NCBI GenBank assembly: GCA_030144725.1
Contig: JASKMD010000008.1
Location: 14,422,836 to 14,486,835 of the forward strand
Length of the DNA stretch: 64,000 nucleotides
Direction of reading: 5' to 3'
Source of the DNA: Haematococcus lacustris
Taxonomy: Eukaryota > Chlorophyta > Chlorophyceae > Chlamydomonadales > Haematococcaceae
Shown here piece by piece: positions 50,663-62,907 of the stretch (positions are counted from its first letter, which is position 1; each line of letters begins with the position of its first letter). Under the pieces are notes generated by a model. It was not told where the DNA came from and ran no database searches. It saw only the letters and a list, made by a program, of their open reading frames with translations. The position numbers and the translations under genes are program-made.

Positions 50663-53600
50663 ATGCATCCGTCAAGCCCGGCTGCGATGGGTCCGGCTGC
50701 GGGCCTTGCACCCAGCAAACTGAGTGTCAAGGCGGCGTTCGCGGGCACCTCGGTTCTGTTGACGGGCGCTACAGGCTACGTGGGCAGCCTTGTGCTTGAG
50801 CAGATTTTGCGTTGCTGTCCAGACGTCAAGCGTATCTACTGCCTCGTCCGGGGCAAACGGAAAGTTAATGCGGAGTTGCGAATGCGAAGGTCAGCAGGTC
50901 CACATCGCCCAGGGCCCGCCGAGAAGTTGCCGGGTGGGGGGGAGGGATGGGCGCCAGGCCGTGGGGTGTCACCTCACCCCTGCCTTGTCTGCCCAATGTG
51001 CACCCTTACCACCTTCAAAAACCCACCTAAACAACACGACCCGGCCTGCCTCCTACCTCACCCTGCCCTGTCTCGCCCCACTCACTGTCCCAGCACCACC
51101 CTTTGTGGCGCTGCTGCCCCGCTACAGGCTGCTGCACAGTGGGCTGTTCCACTTGGTGCGCGACCGCCCCGAGCTGCTGCGCAAGGTGGTGCTGCTGGAG
51201 GGCGACCTGCTGAGCGACAAGCCGCACCTAGGGGTGGACCCAGGGGACCTGCCCTTCCCACCACCCAACGCGGCCCGGGCGCCTTGCCTGACACCAGTGC
51301 TGATAGACCCGCCCGGCCCCTCCTTACCCACCCGGGGCTCCAGCCCCGATGACGAGGAGGACCCCGCCCTGCAAGCCATGTCCATGACCGGCGTGGCCCG
51401 CACTTTCAGCCTGTCGGCCACCAAGAGCCAGTCCTCCACACGCAGACCCTCTGAACTGGACGCACCCAGCCAGCACGCCCCGCCCCCCAGCATGACCCGC
51501 CGCACCCTCACGGCCCAGCAAAGCGTGACCCAGCAGCAGAGTGTGATGCAGCTGACGCAGACGAGCAGCAGCAGGCTCCAGCAGGGGCTGGACATGGCAC
51601 CCATGGGGCCTGGAGGGGCAGTGCCCATGGCCTCGCTGCCAGGCATGATGTTGCAGGCAGCTGACTCAACCGCTCCCACCCCTGCAGTGGCACCACCCAT
51701 GGGGAGCCCGGAAAGAAATGCATATGCGGCCAGCGTTGCGGCTGCAGCCAGGGTGGTGATGGAGGCGGTAGAGGGACCCCCTGCGCCGGCACTTATGAAA
51801 GCCCAAGGCCCTGGCATTGCCTCTGGGCCCAGCGTGAAGGGGGAGCGGGACATAGTGTGGGATGGGGAGGGCCGAGGGGTGCGCGGCACGCTGGCCGACG
51901 TGCAGCGCGAGGCCCGGCTGGTGGCCATACACTGCGCCGCCCGCATTGCCCTGGAGGACCCTGTGCAGGTGTCCCTGCGCCATAACTACGGGGTGGGTGG
52001 GGCGTGCAGGCCGTGGGTGCAGCATGGAGGCCGTGGGTGCAGCATGGGGAGCGAGCAATGGTGATGGCAGTAGTGATGATGGTGACGATGATGTTGATAG
52101 TGGTGATGCTGCTGCAGTGGTGATGCTAGTGGTGATGCTGCTGCAGGGCGCCCGCAGCCTGCTGGAGGTGCTGCGCTGCCTGCCCAACAAGGTCTGTCTG
52201 CTGCACGTGTCCACCGCCTTTGTCAACTGCTGCAAGCCCTTCCTCCCTGACGGCCTGGTGGAGGAGAAGCTGTACCCGCTGAAGTTTGGAGACCAGGAGG
52301 TGTCGGGGCTGAGGGGGCACAGCCAGGGTGACCCGGCCGCTAGGGCAGGGGTGGCGGCAGGGGTAGGGGGGAGGAGACCAAGGTGAGGTAGGGTGAGGCC
52401 AAGGCAAGACCAGGGGGTGGGGAGAGTGCAGGGGGAAAGGACACCCCTCCCCTCCCCTCCCCTCCCTCCCCCCACCCTAGTGTAATAATCACCCTTCCAG
52501 GGCCTTGCCACAACGACAGCATCTCCTACCTCTTCCTACCTCTACAGACTCCTGCTCTTACACCTGCTGCTGCCGTTGGCATCCCTGCTGGCCATGCTTG
52601 TGGTGCTGCCGCTGCCGCTGTCCCAGATGGCTAAGGTGGTGTGCCTGCTGGCTATGGTGTTGTGTGGGTCGGCAGATCAACCACAGCCAGGTGGTGGCAG
52701 ACCTGATGGGAGCGCGGCTGCGCGACGCCCAGGCCCACGGCGAGTACCTGGCTCACAAGTGGGGCTTCCCCAACACATATGTAGGTCACACTCCCACCCC
52801 TCACTCCCGGGGCTAGGGTTAGGGATGAGGTTGAGGTTAGGGTTGAGGTTAGGGTTGAGTTAAGGGTTAGGGTTGGGCTAAACTAACTCACTAACCCAAC
52901 CCCTGCAGGTCCTCCGCACCACCCTCCCCAGCAAGGCAGGGTCTCAACCCTGGGGCCGTGTGCAGGCAGCCAGACCAGGCCCATGGGCTCCCTTGCGCTC
53001 AGCCATGATACCGTCTGATGGTGTGTGATGGTGTGTGATGGTGCGGTGTGGTGCAGGTGCTGGGCAAGCATATGACTGAGCAGCTCATCTGCTCCGCCCA
53101 CAGCCCCCAGCTGCCTGTGGCCATAGTGCGACCCTCCCTGGTGTCGGCAGTGGCGGGCCAGCCCTACCCTGGCTTTGTGGGCAACCTGGCAGGTGCGGGG
53201 GTAGGGCCAGGGGCCAGGGGGTAGGGCCAGGGGGTGGAGGCAAGGGACGTGGCGGCAGGGCGTCTTACCTGCTTACCCTCTCCTTACCTGCTGCTGCGAT
53301 GGCTCCCCCTGCCATGATGTCTTTGCCTACCTGCCAGCCACCCCTGCCCAGCTGCCTGGCCCCCTGCCCAGCTGCCTGGCCCCCCGTCCCTACCCAGCCG
53401 CCTGCCCTCATGCTTCTGCCTGCGCATGGCAGGTCCTAGCGGCTTCATGGTGGCGTTTGCCATGGGCTTCATGGTGCCTAACTCGCGTGCCTTCGCCCCC
53501 TTTCACCACATTGACGGGGTCCCTGGTGACATCTGCTCCTCCCTCATCATCACCGCAGCAGCCGCCCTGCTGCAAGACACGCAGCAGGGGCTGCCCTCCC

Positions 53601-55500
53601 CCATCTACCCACCCCCCGCCCCTCCCCACCCCCCAGGCCTGGGTCCTGCAGCCAGGGCCGAGGGGCGGACGGACGCAGCAGGGGGCTGGGGAGGCTCAGG
53701 GGCAGGGGGGGCCATGGAGGGGGGGGACCGGAGGGGCCTGCACCTCCCCTCCTCTCCTGCGCCACTCCAACAGCTGCCTAAGCCAGCCATATTCCACGCC
53801 GCCACCTCCAGCCTGCAGCCTATCTGCCACTTGGAAGTGGGCCAGCTGGGGTATGACTTTTTCCGCAAAAACCCTCCCAGGTTCAAGTTTGCGCGGTGAG
53901 TGGTGGCGGTGCTGGCAGGCCTAGGGTCTGGGTCTGGGCCGCTGCCAGCCACAGCTGTGGCACCTCTACCTGCATGATGCATGGCTCACCAGCAGAAGGT
54001 GCTCAGCAGGGGGTGATGCCACTGCGCAGCAACCAACAACAATGCTGCTGGGCCCTCCCCTCCCAACCCCGCCTGCATGGCCTGTGCTCCTGTTCCACAA
54101 GCTGGCACCACATCAGAGGGTGATGCCACTACACAGCCAGCAGCAGCTGTGATGGTGTCCCCCCTCCCCCCTGCCACCCCCCATCTGCCCCACCCCTCCT
54201 CGCACAGCTCAGCACAGCCCCCTCAGGCCTCCCTGCCCACCGTATCTGCTCAGAGTGGACCTCCCCCTCCTACACCTGCCCTCCTCCCCCAAACCCGTGC
54301 CTCACCAACCACCCCTTCCTGCCTTGGCCCCCTGCCCTGCCCTCGCTGTCCTGCCCCACCCCCTCCCCTGCTGTGCCATAACACAGCCTGTCGCCTGTCC
54401 CCCCTGCCCTGCCCTGCACAGCTACCACGACTTCCACCCTGACGACAGCCCGCCCGGCTGGAAGCTCAACTTCTCCAAGGCCTGGACGGGCTTCAAGGTC
54501 AAGTGCGCCGCCAAGCTGCTGGGCTGCCTAGGGCACCAGGGGGAGGCGCGGCGCCTGGTCAACGGCTTCGCCATGTTTGACCAGGAGATGGACCCCAAGA
54601 ACGACTTTTCGCTGGTGTTCAGGTCAGGGCTCGAACAGTGGTCTGAGCACCCTATGGTCTGAGCACCAGGCACCCACCGGGCAGCAGGCATGCTGGGAGA
54701 CATCTGGCTTGAGGGAAGCCCCGTCTAGCTGGCCTGCTGCCCGGAACCTTTGACAGGGTGCCCCTGTAGGGTGCAGGCAGGCTTGAACGACGCGGTGGGT
54801 GAGGGGTGCCTGAGCCGCATGGGATACCTGACTGGGTAAACTGCACTGCTGCCTGCCTGCCAGCTCGCCTGACTGACAGACCTGCACAACCTTCAGCCCT
54901 CACTGTGCTCACTGGCCCAGACCTCACTCCTACACCACCCCTTCGACTGAGCCGTCCCCCCACCCGCCAACCCTACCCTGTCAGCCCCTGTCCTCCTGCC
55001 CCTACCCTGCTTGCCCGTCTGCAGTGTGAAGAACGCGTTGTTCCTGGAAGCACGGCTTGTGGAGGCAGAGCGGGCGGAGTTCCCGGTAGTGTGGCGCGGC
55101 TCCTGGACTGACTACGCACAGACCTACATGGTGCGTGGCCCATGCACCCATGCTTGCCAGCCATGAGATCCATGCTTGCCATGAGATCCCATGCTTGCCA
55201 GCCATGAGATGGGGCGGCAGGTGATGGTGTCTTGCGCCGACTGCGAGACTGGGGTCTGTTGAGGTGTGCATGCACCGCCACACCCTGCCCACCACAAGCT
55301 GCTGCTGTGTCCCTCATCTGCTGCCTCCTCCCTTGTCTGCTGCTGCCACACTGCTGCTGGTGCCCATGGTGGGGTGTGCACCTTGTGGGCTGGGGCGTGC
55401 TGGTCGGCAGGCTGGCGTGTCCAAGCTGTACCTGGGGATGGACATCCCTGCGGAGCGCGGCCACGGCTTCGTGCACATCCCTGACCGCCGTATCAACTGA
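50663..55500 (+). CDS. FAR: Fatty acyl-CoA reductase (alcohol-forming type)
   Basis: Reduces fatty acyl-CoA or acyl-ACP to fatty alcohol with NADPH, for wax esters or ether lipids. Exons: 50663-50889, 51128-51992, 52147-52299, 52676-52780, 53057-53192, 53433-53895, 54422-54622, 55025-55130, 55411-55500, all GT-AG and in frame. Motifs: nucleotide-binding VLLTGATGYVGSLVLEQILR; KVVLLEGDLLSD; IHCAARIALEDP; LLHVSTAFVNC; the catalytic YxxxK in NTYVLGKHMTEQ, split by an intron; VAIVRPSLVSA; and a C-terminal FAR_C part with KNALFLEARLVEAERAEFP to PDRRIN. The ATG at 50663 is the first in the open frame. Exon 2 carries an unusual disordered insert of about 210 residues (51240-51890) between the GDL strand and the IHCAA strand, and exon 6 has a second Pro/Gly-rich insert. 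A bacterial-type aldehyde-forming reductase is less likely. Confidence 0.9.
52808..52882. repeat. Degenerate TTAGGG-type interstitial repeat
   Basis: About nine units of GGTTAGGGTTGA/GAGGTT type in a FAR intron (52781-53056), the human-type telomere motif in degenerate form. Confidence 0.75.
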
Positions 55501-56425
55501 GTGGACCCAGTGCAACCCTCAACTACTGCAAGGCCATGAAGGCCCTGTCAGCTGCCCCGCCAGGCTGCTTGTGGCGGACCTGGAGCGGTGATGTTGCCCC
55601 AGCTGCCAGCCCCATGTTCATGGGCCACATTGACCTAAATTGAGCATAGAGCATTGCATTGGGGTGAGCAGAGCATGTGTTACACTGCGTGACTACATCA
55701 CGTCTGGGCAGCTAGCTCCCGGATAGGCGCGACACCCACACTGTTCAGGATATGCTATTGATGTGTTGGATTTAGCCTACCTGCGCACCCTTGCTGATAT
55801 GCATCTGTTTCTAGACTGGCCTTCTGTTAGCTCACCCTGGCATTTGCTCATTTGTGGAGCATCAGGAATGAATGGCGCATCACTGGCTCAATGGTCTGGT
55901 TGTCGCGTCGAAATTAGCGTGTGTGCTTGATTGTTGAATGCGACGGGAGGTCCTTCGAATCACGGTTAGTTGTCCAAACTGCGAGTTTACGAGCACAGTT
56001 TAGTAGCTAAGCAGCCCACATTGTAATGCATTTGGTGCCGTTGACTGACGCTTGCTTTCCAAAGAGAAGCGGAAAGGGGTTCGGGTTAGGTATAGGGTTA
56101 GGGTTAGAAAAACAACTACCGCACCCAACATGCCAGCCCATCTGTGAGTTAGTTTGTTAGCAAGCAACGCCTCCTGGCAGACAAGTTGGTCTCGTGGAGC
56201 GCCTGTGCCCTCACGTTCGCCTACTTTTCCTGAATGACATTCGTGTACGCGGATTGGCATGTATCGCACAGAGCTTTGGAGTAGCGGCAGATATAAAAGA
56301 GGAACTTGCGCACTAGCCAGTGGGTGCAGGACATTTCGTGTGTGCTATCTTTGCTGGACATTTCACGACAACTCCTTTCAATCCATTCGCAGAACCAACA
56401 GGCCACTGCGTTACTTAACCGTTGC
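55501..56425. other. Intergenic spacer with a short telomere-like run
   Basis: FAR 3' UTR and the promoter side of the next gene. At 56084-56109 a GGGTTAG-type run (GGTATAGGGTTAGGGTTAG) occurs. AT-richer than the genes. No further gene recognised. Confidence 0.5.
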
Positions 56426-59400
56426 ATGGCGCAGTTCAGCCCACATCGGCCCGCGCTAGCGTGGTATTCAGATTTGAGTAAAGCCAAGGTGTGGCACCAG
56501 CACCTGGGAGCGGTTAGGGCGAGGTGTCAATGTGCCGGGAGGTCACGGTGGCTCTACATGGCGTGTACAGAACGATGGGCTCGTCGGTCTTAAAGCTCGT
56601 GCTACAATCCAGGATCTGTTGGAAAGGATTAATGGTATGTTTCCCATTCCTTCAGCGCTGTACATGCACTACAGTACTAACATAGTACAGCATCTCTCCC
56701 TCCATCCCTTTGCAGACCCAAACGCTGATGAGCAAGCACTGGTGCCATCGAGTCCCCGCTCAGTCGAAGCTTGTTTTAGACTAGGCTTGGACCCCCATGA
56801 CCTGCAATACCACCCTGTGAAGTGGTATGCAAAGAAGGAAGACGTCGACGGTGACGTGACCCATGCACGCTTTGAGCGCTTTGAGTATGTTCGCCAGGAA
56901 CGCCTGCGGGCCCTCATTGAGCAACGCAAGTAAGTTCACCATGCACCATGGGATAGGGTGGGGGTTGAGTCCAAAGCAGGCGCCTTACCCTGTGACCACG
57001 TGACACAATGATAGTGCTGCAGTCACTGGGCCAAAGACAGTCAAGCCAAGCCCTATGCAGGAGCACCCGCACAAGTGTGAGCAGCAGTGTGCTGCCGCAT
57101 GCAAGCCTTCTTGCCCGCATGCTGAGCTTGCAGACAGCTAGTGGATGAGGGTTGGCAACCCGCTGACCAGCGGGGCTTCCAAGGCCTGGGGACCTCCACC
57201 TTGCGGAGGGAGGCCAGCGGCGGCAATGCAGCCAGCAGTTCCATGGTGGAGCAGGTAGGAGCAGCAGCCTGGTCTGCAGAGTTACTTGGGCTAGCGACTT
57301 GCATGGCAGCCCATGCCCCATGGCCTTTGAGGACCATGCATGGATAGCCCAGCAGCTCGAAGTGGAACAGCCATTGCCAGGGGCAGCAGCTGGTCCCAGC
57401 ACATCATTGAGCAGCCCCGAGCGACAAGGCAGTGGGGTGTGAATCCTTTAGGGCTTCCTAGATGGGTAAAGCAGGCTGTGCAGCGCAGCGGCAGCACCAT
57501 CGTCTGCCCCCTGCACTTGGCGTTTGCAGGAGAAGCAGCGGCTGGAGGTGCTGAAGCGCCGCCAGGAAAAGGACCTCCAGCAACTGGTGAGAAAGGAGCA
57601 CTGGGTCAGGGTGGGCACAAAGCAGGTGCCTGACCCTCAGGTGGTGTCACCCGCGTGATGGCTGGCAGAGGTGCCAGGTCTGATGTGCCCACACTTCTTC
57701 CTGGGGGCCACGTGGTCCTCAGGCTTGCCTCACATCACTTCTTCTTTATGTCTAGGGTCAACAAGGGGTTACACAAAGTCACAAAGTGCAAACCTCGTAC
57801 GTCGTCGCCCAGCCTAGGATGCAGCGATAGCAAGATCAGTGCCAGATAGAGTCAGGGGCTAATCACCACCGCTGCCACTGTTGCTCAGGCAGCCAATGCT
57901 TCTGAGCAGGGTCATGTGGGGTGTTTCACCAGCCATCTCCTCATGCCTTACCCTTGTTACCAGCCCAGGGGGGACCAGGGGCCCCTATCTCCAGCGACTG
58001 CCTGCATGGTCAGGTGTGGGGTCCTTGGTGCAGTGTGTTGTGGTGTGAGGTGTAGCTCATGTGTGTGTGTGTGTGTGCCCTGCTCCACCCCAGCAGCCCT
58101 GGCCTTGTGCAGGTTAACCACGAGCTGTCTCGCAAAGAACTTGCTGAGCGCCAGCAGCGCAAGGTGGAGGAGCTGGAGCGGCGCAATCAGGAGCTGCAGC
58201 GCCAGCGCTTGGAGCAGGAGGCGGCGCGCTCGGCCAAGCAACGTGAGATAGAGCTGCTGAAGGTAAGCCACCAGCCAATGACACCACTGGCGCAAGCACA
58301 GGGCTGCACAGGAGGTGTGCAGGGTGCCTTCACAGCATGTAGTTGAGAGCTGACACAGTTGGAATGGTGCATAGCACACACTGTACATTGTGCTATAGGC
58401 CACTGCTGGTGGGCAGTCTTGTAGCCGCCTGTAGCCCAGGTCAGAGTACTCTATGGCCGTGTTATGGCATCGTGGGCACTCATTTTGTTTGCCTCATTAG
58501 CTTCAGCTTAGTTGCCTTGGCACCACACCCAACCTGTTGCCGCCACATGGGTCCTGCTGGTGGCACCTTGACAGCATCTTCCTGACCATTGTGAGGATCC
58601 CTGTGGCGTGCAGCCATGCACCCCTTCAACCAGGGCAACCCACCGCCAGGCTCAGGACCCCCTCCCCTTCCCACAGCCCTCACCTCCCTGGCCACCTGAA
58701 GCCATAGGCACCGATGTGGCGTGTGGCTAGGCAGTTTCAATAACTGCCAGTGTGCAGGGACCCCTCAGCCGCAAGGTGCATTGTTGACCTGTGAAGGTAA
58801 ATTCTGCTGTGCTCACCATGTCACAGCCACCACCAGCCCTGGCTGCCTCACCCTCAGCAGCTGCGAGTCCTGGCTGCAGGCTGCGGAGGAGCAGGAGCTG
58901 CTGCGCAAGGCCCGGCTGCAGGCTGAGGAGCGCAACCAGTGGGTGGCTAAGGCGTTGGGGACAGGAGCTGGGGGGTGTAGCTTGCATGGAAATGTATCAG
59001 GCAGCCGTCCAGGGCTGCTGCTCTCATCCAATCTGCCACTAAGGCACTGTGCAGCAGCGCTCACAAGGGAAACAAAGTGCAATAAGACATCAAGGCAGGC
59101 AAAGTGGGAGTGGTACACATTCACACTGGTAGCTGCTGCTCGTGACCCTGCCAGCAAACACATGACCAGCCAAGGGTCCGGTACCTCCAGGCGCTGCTGC
59201 GTGAAGGTGGCTGTGCGTTGTGGTCCAGGACTCAGGACAGCAGCTTGCCCTTGAGCTAGCTGTCGGGGCCATGTCAGGAGTGATCAGCTGTGCAGTACTG
59301 GGCCTCAGTGTCAGTTTAGGCCAAAGCAGTGCCCAGTTTAGCCTAAGGCCTGGGGCTGAGTGCTCAAATGGTTTTTGTCCCATGGCTGCAGGCATGACAG

Positions 59401-62400
59401 ACGGATGGCTGCCGAGAAGGCAGAGCAAGAGAAGGCGATGAAGCGGAAGGCAGCCCAGGACGATCTTGAGAGGCGGCAGAAGGCAGAGGAGGCGCGCAGG
59501 CAGACTGACGCCATCCTGGCTGCGCAGGTGCAGCCCTGCACTCTCCTCTGCACCACCAGCTGTAGGGGAGGGGTTCTGCTTGGCTGAGGTGAAGTTCAAT
59601 GCTGGGTGGAGGTTTGAAGCCAGGCTCGACTCTATGTCTGCAGGCAGTCAGTGCTAGCAGCGGGGACAGTCAGTCAGCCAGGTGCCGTGGCTGGCTCAGG
59701 TGTCCCTGCCTGTCACTGGCTGCCACTCGCAGGCAGAGGAGGTGCGGCTGCGGCGCCTGGACATGGACAAGCGTGATGCGGAGCGGGAGAAGCGGCTGCA
59801 ACAGGTGCAGGGCGGCCAACAAGCACCCCTGGCCTGCTGCCCTGGTAGCAGGGGTACAGGCAGGGTTATAGCTGGGCTGGTCAATGCTGGGAGGCGGTGC
59901 TGGGGGTTGGCCTCGTGACCTGGTGCCACTGGCCTCCTTCGGAGCCTGAGCTAAAGAGGTCGCCATGGAGTGGGTCGCCGGTTGTTTCCGCTGTAGGAGC
60001 GACCATCTGCCTCTAGTACAAGGAATCCTTCACAGGAGCGGAACAAGGGATGTCCCGTGTGCTGCACAGCCCTGAAGCCGTGTGTCTGGCTGCAGGAGCT
60101 CAAGCAACGCACGCTGGCCAACATTGAGAAGCGCAAGAAAGCGGATTTACGGATCCAGAGCGCCTTGGACCAGGTCCGCGGCTGTCAGCTGCCGGCTCAA
60201 GACACATGTGCTCTCAACCTTACCCTCCTGACCGCCCCTTTGCACTGCAGCCCCAGCCAGACTTGTGATCAGTCTCCACTCCAGGAGGCAACACAGTCGT
60301 AGCACGTTACCAGCACCTTGGCCCTCAACCTTGAGCCTTCATTGCACCCTAACCCTAACCCTACGACGAACCTTGTTTTCGCGGGCTTTCAATCGGAAGC
60401 GGCTCTTGCTCCGCGGCACTGGGCCGCTTCCTCGGAGGCATTGCGCCACTAGGCTCATATCTACTAACACCTGCTGATACCTACTTATAGAGAGTCGATG
60501 TCACTCACTCTCGCACTCCCAAAGGGCACTCCGACCAAAGGGCGATGGCACTTCCAAAGGGCACTCCCAAAGGGCACTTCCAAAGGGCAGTTTTTGTAGC
60601 GTTGCCATTTACAACACGTTACTAGCACAGCATGTTGCCTGCTCAGCTCATGGCTGGATGCGCAGTAGCCAGGGGCTGCCACCAACAGCACGTCCCTCAC
60701 TTTCACGGTTGACTTTCATAGAGTGATACACAATGAGGTAATACAAGTCAGTACTAGCACAAACCATGTGTGGCACCCACCCATCTATGGCACACACTAC
60801 TGCAAGCACACACTGTGGCACACACTACTGCGAGTCCAATCAGGCCACCCAGCACCTGAGTGCTTGTCCATATGTTTTACTGCTTGCCCAGGTACCTCCA
60901 GCGCCATCCTCCCTTTGCCTTTGTAGCCTATGCCTATGGCAGACTGACGGCCTACTGTCCACCTGGCCTGTGCCATCCCATGCCACCGACAGCACTGCTC
61001 TGCTGTAGGCCAGGTGTTGTGTGCACCCCTGCCTGCAGAATGCCCAGCTGGTGCAGCAGAAGCGGTCCACGTTCATGGCGCGCGAGGCTGAGGCAGCAGT
61101 CCGGCGCAAGGAATTGGAAGAGGTGCGGTGTGGGCGTGTGCCCTGTTTTGGTGGTGTGTCCAGCTGACTGTGAAGCCATTGATGCCGGCTGCTGCTGTCA
61201 CCTGCATGCGTTCAAGGCTTCTGTGTGGTGCTGTGTATGCTGATGCTGTTGCATAGATTCGGCTGCGACAAGAAGAACAGAAGCGGCAAGAGGAGCTGCG
61301 GAGGGAGCGCGATCGTCACGACAAGTACATGTGAGTGCCCACCCCTGCTCCCCCATGCTTTGGTCGCTCTCGTGTCGGAGCAGTGTGTGGAAGTTCCTGA
61401 CTGAGTAGGTTGCTGCACGTCTCGGCAGCTGTGGAGGGTTTGAGGGGAGCGCACGAGGGCAGTGACGTGTAGCCCAGGCGCGCAGTGCACCGCGTCACGT
61501 GGGAGCTCAGCTATGCGGTGAGCTGCGCAATGCCTTTAACAGGTCTGCCGTAGAGATGGAGGCGCAGCGGCGTGCCAGCATCAAAGCCCGCGCGGAGGAG
61601 AAGGAGCGCATGCTGTCCGAGCTGTATGAGAAGCGGCGCAAGGAGAACGACCTGAAGCGGGTTGAGCAGGACTTCCAGCTCAAACTGCGGCTGGACAAGG
61701 TAGGGAGGGCAGGCGGACCGTGGACCGCGAGCAAAACGGGGTGAATAGAGTCAGCGAAGTTGTATACGGACGAGTCTGCCCCACACAGCATCCCATGTGA
61801 AGCTGTACAGCAGCCACGTAAACGTATACTGTGCGATATCTGGCTGACGGCCATGTCCTGATCCTGTTCTTACATGAGACAATGGTGCTTGATGTGCAGG
61901 TGGATGCCATGCAAAAAACTTCTCTGTACCAGCGCCAGGAGCTGCTGGCCAAGATCTTGCAGGTGGGGCCAATGATGCAGGGCGCCAGGGCAGCTTGGCA
62001 CTGTCTGCAGGGCAGGATGCCAGGGAGGGGCTGCAGGCTGCCTGGCAAGTACCCATCTGGCCTCTGTCAAAGCGGGCAGCAGCAGGTCCAACCACCCCAA
62101 AAAACACTAGGCTTTACCCTGCACCCTCTCCACTCGCTTTCCCTGCACCTACTTGTTGTATGCGATTAATGCAGTGACATAGTCGCCAGCGTGCCTTCAA
62201 CCCTCCCTGCCCTGCCCCCTCTGTCCCATCCATCAGATAACCCTTTGACACAATGTGGGCCACTAACTGTTCCTGCCTGCCTGCCTGCCTGCCTTTAGGA
62301 GTATGAGAAGACACGCAGCCTGATGCGTGATCGCACCGAGCTGCAGCGCCAGCGCAAAATGACCAACATGCAGAGCAGCATGCAGCGCCAGGCAATCTCC

Positions 62401-62907
62401 CAGGTGGGCCTACCACCCCTGCCACCCAGCAGAGCCATCCAAGATCATCATTGTCATCATACATGGCATCGCTGCCTGCCTGGCTTGCTGCAACATTTGT
62501 ATCACATAAACACAGCATGCTGTGCCATGTGTCCTGACATGCTGTGATTGACAGTGTCTGGCACATGGCATGCAAGGGTAAGCTCTTTCAAGTAACACAA
62601 ATAGGGAAGAAGATGGCTGACACCGCTGACGCCGTCAGCCATTAGGCTGCTTGGTTGCAATCCTTATCTGATAGGGAAAGTAGAACAAGCAGAAAGCAGC
62701 ACGGCATGGGTCAGCTTCCCTGACTTTGTTTTCTACACAATGCCAGCTGATGCTGCGAATGACATGTAGCTGCGACTGTGTTGTTGCGGTTTGCAGGTGA
62801 TGGATGCATTGAAGAGCAGCAAGGGCATGAGGGTGTTGGCGCAGGGCGGAGGCCAGATCAACATCAACCAGCTGCTGGGCTCCGTGCGGCCCTCCACCGC
62901 ATACTGA
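56426..62907 (+). CDS. Long coiled-coil protein with SPRSxEACxRLG domain (probable ciliary/basal-body protein)
   Basis: An exon ending at 56635 reads VPGGHGGSTWRVQNDGLVGL to LLERIN, and joins 56716-56929 with NADEQALVPSSPRSVEACFR, LGLDPHDLQYHPV and RFEYVRQERLRALIEQRK. This N-terminal module is known from CCDC177-like and other algal coiled-coil proteins. About eleven short exons of Arg/Glu/Gln-rich helix follow: 57530-57586, about 58112-58262, 58880-58940, 59393-59527, 59733-59803, 60095-60173, about 61040-61122, about 61258-61331, 61543-61699, 61902-61962, 62299-62402. The last, from about 62798, ends NQLLGSVRPSTAY, TGA at 62905-62907. The start codon is uncertain (ATG at 56426 is one candidate) and one junction near 56929/57530 does not keep frame, so a small exon may be missing. 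The ciliary role is inferred from coiled-coil type only. Confidence 0.6.
60311..60670 (-). mobile_element. Inverted non-autonomous derivative of the Fanzor-like element
   Basis: Reverse complement of both ends of the 25951-27949 element. 60670-60500 matches its left end and CCCTTTGG leader through GAGAGTGAGTGACATC, apart from a ~29-bp insertion. 60345-60311 matches its last 35 bp (TGCAATGAAGGCTCAAGG to GGTGCTG). Between them lie about 150 bp of unrelated DNA, including CCCTAACCCTAACCCTA on the plus strand. There is no ORF. It lies antisense in the coiled-coil gene's intron (60174-61039). CACGTTAC(C/T)AGCAC occurs at 60303-60316 and 60615-60628, which could be an alternative target duplication. 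Confidence 0.7.
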
